This document shows, one piece after another, positions 6,345 through 10,353 of a stretch of 10,353 nt of DNA. The stretch comes from Methanobacterium sp. PtaU1.Bin242. GTDB taxonomy: Archaea > Methanobacteriota > Methanobacteria > Methanobacteriales > Methanobacteriaceae. The notes beneath the pieces are model-generated. The model was not told the DNA's origin, did not search any database, and saw only the letters and a program-made list of their open reading frames with translations. Both the position numbers and the translations under genes were made by a program. The stretch's first letter is position 1, and every line of letters starts with the position of its first letter. The stretch spans positions 1-10,353 of the forward strand of contig MVQZ01000346.1 of NCBI GenBank assembly GCA_002067565.1, in the 5' to 3' direction.

Positions 6345-7478
6345 TCAATCTTCTATTCTACTAACCCTTTTAAATTTTTCCAATCTATCTAACGGTTTAG
6401 TGGCATCCACTCCTATCTTGGTGGTGGTTCCATCTGGTGTGGCTGTGGGGTCCAGTGATGAGCCACGAGCTCCCGGCACTATCACCACGTCTTCATCCCC
6501 CTTTACCCTGGTGGCAATAGCATATTCAACATCACTACTTTTAAAAATGTCAATATCCTCATCAACTACCACACAATGTTTAAGCGAAGGATGGGCTGTT
6601 AAAGCTGCCATCAAAACATTTTTCCCATCCCCTTGCGTCTGTTTATGAATGGAAACTACCGCATGCAGCCAGCAACATCCTCCCTCAGTTAAAACTACAT
6701 TTTTTACTGTGGGAACGGTGTTCTGAACTATATTATATATTCTAGGCTCCTGCGGCAAGCCTTGTAAAAGTTTATGCTCCAATCCCGCAGGCATGATGGC
6801 ATGATAAAGCGCATCTTTCCTGTAGTGCATTTTATCCAGTTCTATCACTGGTTCATTCCGCACCACATCATATGTATCGGTTAAATCGACAAAAGGACCT
6901 TCCTCTGCCCTTTCATTGGGTAATATTTTACCTTCAAGGAGAATTTCACAATCAGGTACTTCTAAATCGACTGTATCGCATTTTATTAGTTTCATCTGGC
7001 CCTGATGGAAATTATTAGCCACTTCTAATTCGTCAGCAGTGATTGGAATAGATGTACAGGAAGCTAGAAGAGTGGCTGGATGCATTCCTATGGCAATAGC
7101 TATTTCCAGAGGCTGATCCATTGTTTCGGCCATCTGATGGTAGGTGTACAGATTTCTAGGAACTAATCTAACTCCCAGGTGATTATGATCAGATAGAAGC
7201 ATCCGGTGAATTGATGCATTCCTCACCCCGGTTTCCGGGTCTTTTGCTATGATCACTCCGGAAGTTATGTAGGGTCCTGCGTCATTTTTGTAGTAGTTTA
7301 ATATGGGAAGTTCACCTAAATCCGGTTTTTTTGATATATGGAAGTTTTCACTGGTATTTTGAATTTCATCAATAGGTTGAGGATTATCCATCGCTTTAAT
7401 TATCCTACTACTGATATCTGGTACTTTAACTGATAATGCACGGGCAATTTTTTCTCTGGTATTACATATGCCAGATAT
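6345..7478 (-). CDS. UbiD-family prFMN-dependent decarboxylase, N-terminus lost at junction
   Basis: UbiD-family enzymes decarboxylate unsaturated acids using prenylated FMN. Numbered from the first in-frame Met at 7391, visible motifs are NASIHR at 58-63 (cofactor site, catalytic Arg63), LVPRNLY, the EEGPFVD segment at 163-169 (catalytic Glu164 and Asp169), and PGARGSSLDPTA near the C-terminus. Residues upstream of that Met are also UbiD-like: the open frame continues through SGICNTREKIARALSV back to about 7478, where similarity ends; the next in-frame stop is at 7506-7508. So 7391 is not the true start, and about 60 N-terminal residues expected for the family are absent. In many archaea a UbiD homologue is anhydromevalonate phosphate decarboxylase of the modified mevalonate pathway. 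This may be it, but the specificity is inference. Confidence 0.85.
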   Translation of the reverse strand: MSGICNTREKIARALSVKVPDISSRIIKAMDNPQPIDEIQNTSENFHISKKPDLGELPILNYYKNDAGPYITSGVIIAKDPETGVRNASIHRMLLSDHNHLGVRLVPRNLYTYHQMAETMDQPLEIAIAIGMHPATLLASCTSIPITADELEVANNFHQGQMKLIKCDTVDLEVPDCEILLEGKILPNERAEEGPFVDLTDTYDVVRNEPVIELDKMHYRKDALYHAIMPAGLEHKLLQGLPQEPRIYNIVQNTVPTVKNVVLTEGGCCWLHAVVSIHKQTQGDGKNVLMAALTAHPSLKHCVVVDEDIDIFKSSDVEYAIATRVKGDEDVVIVPGARGSSLDPTATPDGTTTKIGVDATKPLDRLEKFKRVSRIED

Positions 7479-7500
7479 AACTTTAAGGCACGGTTTAACC
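7465..7500. other. Chimeric junction between two unrelated genome segments
   Basis: Minus-strand UbiD coding sequence is recognisable up to about 7472-7481, and plus-strand chemotaxis-receptor sequence is recognisable from about 7473 (RYNFKARF, then GDWVAFKDAL). Both genes lack their 5' parts, and essentially no bases lie between them. Base composition, codon choice and gene content change at the same point. No terminal inverted repeat, transposase, tRNA or integrase is visible nearby. The exact base cannot be fixed by reading alone. Confidence 0.8.
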
Positions 7501-8504
7501 CCGGATTAGAGGTAAAAGGTGACTGGGTCGCCTTTAAAGACGCTCTGGATCAGACAGGGAATGCAATTTCACATGCCATTTCTCTCCTGAACCAGAAAAT
7601 CAGTGAACTTTCAGCAAGCATTGAAGAAGCAAACTCAAGTGTTGAGGAGATCACCTCCGGATCACAGGAAATTGCCTCTATCATGGAGAATGTCAGTAAA
7701 AATAGCGAGTCCGGAGATTCTTCAATCGCCCAGATCATCCGTGCCATGGAAGATCTCACCCGGACGGTCAGTGAGGTCTCTCACAAGGCAGATCGTGTTG
7801 CAGTACTATCACAAGGGGCAACCGTATCAGCAAAACAGGGAATGGAACGAGTCAGACGATCAGAACAGTCAATGTCTGAAATCATGACCGCCGCAGAACA
7901 TGTCGATGCCATTGTAAAAGACATTAATGCAGAGATGAATGAGATCGGAAAGATAGTCAGAGTTATATCAGACATAGCAAACCAGACAAACCTTCTCTCA
8001 CTGAATGCTGCAATAGAAGCGGCCCGTGCCGGAGAAGCAGGAAGAGGGTTTGCTGTAGTTGCATCTGAAGTAAAGTCTTTGGCTCAGGATTCACGTAAGT
8101 CAGCCGAAAACATAAATGAGATGATCACAACTCTCCAGCAAAAAGCAAAATCCGCTGAGGATGCAATGGCCCAGTCGGTTCAGGTGGTTCATGATGGCAG
8201 TTCAGCCCTTGCTGAGACCGTTACCTCATTTACTGACATTGCACAGGCAATTGGTGACATTCATCAACATATTACTGACGTTGCAGCTGCTTCAGAAGAG
8301 CAGGCGGCATCAGTAGAGGAAGTTACCGCTAGTATGCAGGAAGTGGCATTTCTCACCCATAAAACATCAGAAGAAGTCATCAACACATCTGTCGCCATAA
8401 AACAGACCTCTGCAGCCCTGGAACAGATCAGTGAAGTCGTAAATACGATTGTCGTCATCGGTGACGGAGTACATCAGGAAATATCCCGTTTTACCGTAGG
8501 GTAA
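7473..8504 (+). CDS. Methyl-accepting chemotaxis protein, C-terminal part, 5' truncated
   Basis: This is the cytoplasmic signalling part of a chemoreceptor that controls CheA through CheW. The frame enters from the junction with RYNFKARFNPGLEV-GDWVAFKDAL, a linker seen between PAS or HAMP-like modules and the coiled coil in Methanomicrobiales receptors. A long helical coiled coil follows. The hairpin tip is canonical, with NLLSLNAAIEAARAGEAGRG at about 7989-8048 and AVVASEVKSLAQDSRKSAENI after it. A second AASEEQAASVEEVTASM segment forms the return helix. The stop is TAA at 8502-8504. The first in-frame Met at 7683 is internal, because clear receptor sequence (SASIEEANSSVEEITSGSQEI) precedes it. 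Any sensor domain or membrane segments are missing. cheW follows after 10 bases. Confidence 0.88.
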   Translation, partial: RYNFKARFNPGLEVKGDWVAFKDALDQTGNAISHAISLLNQKISELSASIEEANSSVEEITSGSQEIASIMENVSKNSESGDSSIAQIIRAMEDLTRTVSEVSHKADRVAVLSQGATVSAKQGMERVRRSEQSMSEIMTAAEHVDAIVKDINAEMNEIGKIVRVISDIANQTNLLSLNAAIEAARAGEAGRGFAVVASEVKSLAQDSRKSAENINEMITTLQQKAKSAEDAMAQSVQVVHDGSSALAETVTSFTDIAQAIGDIHQHITDVAAASEEQAASVEEVTASMQEVAFLTHKTSEEVINTSVAIKQTSAALEQISEVVNTIVVIGDGVHQEISRFTVG

Positions 8505-8509
8505 GGTGA
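8504..8509 (+). promoter_or_regulatory. Ribosome site aggtga deciding the cheW start
   Basis: aggtga overlaps the last base of the receptor stop codon and lies five bases before ATG 8515. This favours 8515 over the GTG at 8506, which would itself be part of the ribosome site. Confidence 0.55.
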
Positions 8510-8514
8510 ACAGG

Positions 8515-9022
8515 ATGACTCACCGATTGATGGATACAAAACCGCAATCAAAACCACGAACGGTGACAAGACAGGAGATGCAGGTTATCGAATTTAATCT
8601 TGGGACAGACACATTTGCCATAGATATCCAAAATATTAAAGAAATCGTTGAATATACACGGATTCGACCTCTCCCTAACTCACCCCCCCCATATAAAGGG
8701 TATCATTGATCTTCGAGGAGAAATCACCACCATCATCGATCTGGCTCTCTTTATGAACCAGGCATCAAAGACATCAGAGGAGAAAAAACGCATTATTATT
8801 CTTGATATTATAGAAAAAAACCACAAGCTTGGGTTCCTTGTAGACGATGTACATTCAGTCCTTGCCATAGACCAGAACCTGGTTGATTATTCTGTTCACC
8901 AGGGGTATGATGACGCCGGGCATATCCAGGGAATAATTAAAAAGAGATATGATGAGGGGCAAAATTTTCATACAGATCTCATCATATGGCTGAATATAGA
9001 ACAGATTCTGCTTGAGATATAA
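8515..9022 (+). CDS. cheW: CheW-like coupling protein, frameshifted at a poly-C run
   Basis: CheW links chemoreceptors to the CheA kinase. The first frame reads EMQVIEFNLGTDTFAIDIQNIKEIVEY and RPLPNSPP, a clear CheW N-terminal half, then ends in a spurious tail with TGA at 8707-8709. The second half, HIKGIIDLRGEITTIIDL and LGFLVDDVHSVLAI, continues in another frame to 9022. The break is the run of eight Cs at 8683-8690. With seven Cs the frame reads SPPHIKGIIDLRG, the standard CheW motif, giving an intact protein of about 168 residues from 8515. A sequencing or assembly indel is most likely; true mutation or phase variation is possible. It lies 10 bases after the receptor gene, as expected for a chemotaxis operon. 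Confidence 0.85.
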
Positions 9023-9033
9023 ACAGGATATGC

Positions 9034-9996
9034 ATGCAGACATATCAAAAAATCCCGGATGAGAGCCGATATCCCTCATGCATATCCAAGAACATTTCAT
9101 CCCCATATCAAGCCAGACCTCCTCGGGCGACAAAACAGATCCTGTACGTCGATGATGAAGAGATCCTCCTTGAAGTTGGAAAACTGTTCATTGAACGATC
9201 CGGAGCATATCATGTCACAACCTGCAACAATCCTCTAAAAGCCCTTGAACTTCTCGCATACAATTCATTTGATGCAATCGTTTCAGATTATGAGATGCCT
9301 GATATGAATGGGATACAGCTCCTCAAACAGGTCAGACGAACAGGAAACCAGATCCCTTTCATCATTTTTACCGGCAGAGGGCGGGAAGAGGTTGTAATTG
9401 CTGCACTCAATGAAGGAGCTGATTTTTACATCCAGAAGGGAGGTGAAAACAGATCCCAGTTTGCTGAGCTCGTTCATAAAATTACCGTTTCAATCGAACG
9501 CCGGGAAGTCCTGCTTGCACTTCAGGAATCTGAAAAGAAACTCTCAAATATCCTTGCAGCCCTTCCATATGCCACCTTTGCCATTGATGCCGAACACCGG
9601 GTAATTGCCTGGAATAAGATGATGGAACAGATGACTGGTATTTGTGAATCTGATATGATTGGTAAAGGTGATTTCACTTATTCAATTGCCCTGACTGGAA
9701 AAGCTGAACCGGGTATTATTGATTTGATTCTGCACGACTACCCCGGAGTGGAGGATTTCTATGCTGAATTCAGACAGGAAGAGAATATTATAACCGCTGA
9801 GAGATTTCTGTCCCTTAGCTCAGGATATCGGCATGTCAGAATTCGTGCCGCTCCCATCTATTCCTCATTAAACCAGGTCATTGGGGCAATCGCGACAATT
9901 CGTGATATATCAGATAATTTCATGAATGAAGGTGAAGATAGAAAATCTTTTGAAATGTACAAACAGATAGCAAATATTTCTCCAGACTGGTCGTAA
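9034..9996 (+). CDS. Response regulator receiver-PAS protein, interrupted by stop
   Basis: A 32-residue N-terminal tail leads into a CheY-like receiver domain (about 34-150): QILYVDDEE with acidic pocket D40/D41, phosphoacceptor D85 in VSDYEMPDMNG, switch Thr113 (FTGRG) and Lys135 (IQKGG). A PAS domain follows (about 165-295), beginning ESEKKLSNILAALP and AIDAEHRVIAWNKMMEQMTG and ending GAIATIRDIS. A new PAS start, EMYKQIANISPDW, is then cut by TAA at 9994-9996. This order is common in Methanomicrobiales sensory proteins, which usually continue through more PAS domains to a histidine kinase. Here no kinase domain is present. It starts 11 bases after cheW with agga at 9025-9028, so it probably belongs to the same operon. 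The ligand and output partner are unknown. Confidence 0.85.
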   Translation: MQTYQKIPDESRYPSCISKNISSPYQARPPRATKQILYVDDEEILLEVGKLFIERSGAYHVTTCNNPLKALELLAYNSFDAIVSDYEMPDMNGIQLLKQVRRTGNQIPFIIFTGRGREEVVIAALNEGADFYIQKGGENRSQFAELVHKITVSIERREVLLALQESEKKLSNILAALPYATFAIDAEHRVIAWNKMMEQMTGICESDMIGKGDFTYSIALTGKAEPGIIDLILHDYPGVEDFYAEFRQEENIITAERFLSLSSGYRHVRIRAAPIYSSLNQVIGAIATIRDISDNFMNEGEDRKSFEMYKQIANISPDWS

Positions 9997-10137
9997 TGGG
10001 AGAGTTCGGCCGGTGATGTGATGTATTGTTCACCATCAAGTCTTTCGGTAACCGGCTTTCTCCCTGAAGAATTTATTACCCATCCATATATCCATATGAA
10101 GAAGGCAGCAGACTCTGAAAAGTATATAACCACATAA
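9997..10137 (+). pseudogene. In-frame remnant of a second PAS domain
   Basis: Immediately after the TAA at 9994-9996 the same frame continues with WESSAGDVMYCSPSSLSVTG and FLPEEFITHP, an unmistakable PAS N-terminal half that joins onto SPDW before the stop. The frame ends again at TAA 10135-10137, well short of a complete PAS domain and without any kinase. So the gene is either a decayed hybrid kinase or an intact gene carrying local sequence errors. Confidence 0.72.
10123..10129 (+). promoter_or_regulatory. Candidate TATA box for the ArsR-family gene
   Basis: tatataa lies about 31 bases before the ATG at 10160, inside the tail of the PAS remnant. Transcription would start near 10150, giving a very short leader. 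That agrees with the absence of a clear ribosome site before the ATG. Confidence 0.45.
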
Positions 10138-10159
10138 GCAAATACCTATATGCTAACGT

Positions 10160-10353
10160 ATGGAGATAGGTAACCAGTGTGAGGACTGTACAAAACTCTG
10201 CGAGATAGTTCCAAAGATGGCCGGAGTATTCAAAGCCCTTGGTGATCTGACCAGGCTGAAAATAATATATCTCCTCACCTGTGACACTACTGGAACCCTT
10301 GGAGTATCCGAGCTTGCATCCAGACTTGGCATCTCCCAACCTGCAGTATCCCA
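10160..10353 (+). CDS. ArsR/SmtB-family winged-helix regulator, 3' partial
   Basis: The frame from ATG 10160 reads off the right edge after 64 codons. FKALGDLTRLKIIYLL at about 25-40 is the hallmark first helix of ArsR-family repressors, and VSELASRLGISQPAVS at about 49-64 is the helix-turn-helix recognition segment. These proteins usually repress genes until a metal ion or other effector binds. Ahead of the domain is a cysteine cluster, C7-x2-C10-x3-C14 (NQCEDCTKLCEIV), which could bind metal or a cluster. Whether it does cannot be told without the C-terminal half. It starts 22 bases after the end of the PAS remnant, with its own candidate promoter. Confidence 0.85.
   Translation, partial: MEIGNQCEDCTKLCEIVPKMAGVFKALGDLTRLKIIYLLTCDTTGTLGVSELASRLGISQPAVS

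Noticed and set aside
6319..6648. 109-codon plus-strand frame opposite the UbiD C-terminus
   Set aside because: It overlaps conserved UbiD motifs on the opposite strand, has a low-complexity Ser/Thr/Val composition, and has no ribosome site.
7391..7391. ATG at 7391 as the genuine UbiD start
   Set aside because: Family-conserved sequence (SGICNTREK) continues in frame upstream to about 7478, so the Met is internal.
7400..7560. Insertion sequence, integrase or attachment site at the junction
   Set aside because: No terminal inverted repeats, target duplication, transposase fragment or tRNA could be seen on either side.
7683..7683. ATG at 7683 as the genuine chemoreceptor start
   Set aside because: Receptor coiled-coil and linker sequence is readable in frame back to about 7473; the gene is truncated by the junction rather than short.
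9858..10339. Minus-strand frames of 91 and 87 codons near the right edge
   Set aside because: They are shadows of the PAS remnant and the ArsR gene, both of which have clear domain motifs on the plus strand.
1..10353. CRISPR array, tRNA or rRNA genes
   Set aside because: No regularly spaced repeats and no GC-rich cloverleaf or ribosomal segments were found in the intergenic regions.

Overview
The window reads as two archaeal segments from different lineages joined near position 7475. Bases 1 to about 7475 are strongly AT-rich, with A/T-ending codons, long A/T intergenic tracts and methanogen housekeeping genes that suggest a Methanobacteriaceae relative (Methanobacterium-like). From about 7475 to the end the DNA is visibly richer in GC and encodes a chemotaxis receptor, CheW, a response-regulator/PAS protein and an ArsR regulator. 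This is typical of Methanomicrobiales such as Methanospirillum. Methanobacteriales as a rule have no chemotaxis system. These assignments come from protein recognition and composition judged by eye, not from a search.

Left segment. Positions 1-520 hold the 3' part of a HemK2/Mtq2-type glutamine methyltransferase. Facing it on the minus strand are two tandem genes (2805-1816, then 1754-726) for secreted or membrane-anchored, glycosylation-sequon-rich proteins; one has a class III (prepilin-like) signal motif. A gene-free, very AT-rich spacer of about 500 bases follows. It precedes a compact plus-strand operon: a DUF35 zinc-ribbon/OB-fold protein, CfbA (nickel chelatase of coenzyme F430 synthesis, with a His-rich loop), ThiL and AmrS (AmmeMemoRadiSam radical SAM enzyme). 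DUF35, cfbA and thiL overlap, and amrS follows after a short gap. A convergent UbiD-family decarboxylase on the minus strand closes the segment. Its coding sequence continues about 30 codons upstream of the first in-frame Met and is then cut off at the junction.

Right segment. A methyl-accepting chemotaxis protein starts in mid-protein at the junction, reads to 8504 and is followed closely by cheW. cheW is broken by one extra C in a run of eight. Next comes a response-regulator/PAS protein whose frame is interrupted by a single in-frame stop and then ends without a kinase domain. An ArsR-family regulator with an N-terminal cysteine cluster runs off the right edge.

The most consequential observation is the junction: two unrelated genes, both missing their 5' ends, meet head to head with essentially no sequence between them. 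A chimeric assembly of two co-occurring methanogens is the simplest explanation; a real inter-order recombination is the alternative. I found no convincing new biological system. The sequon-rich surface-protein pair is the best candidate for under-described biology.
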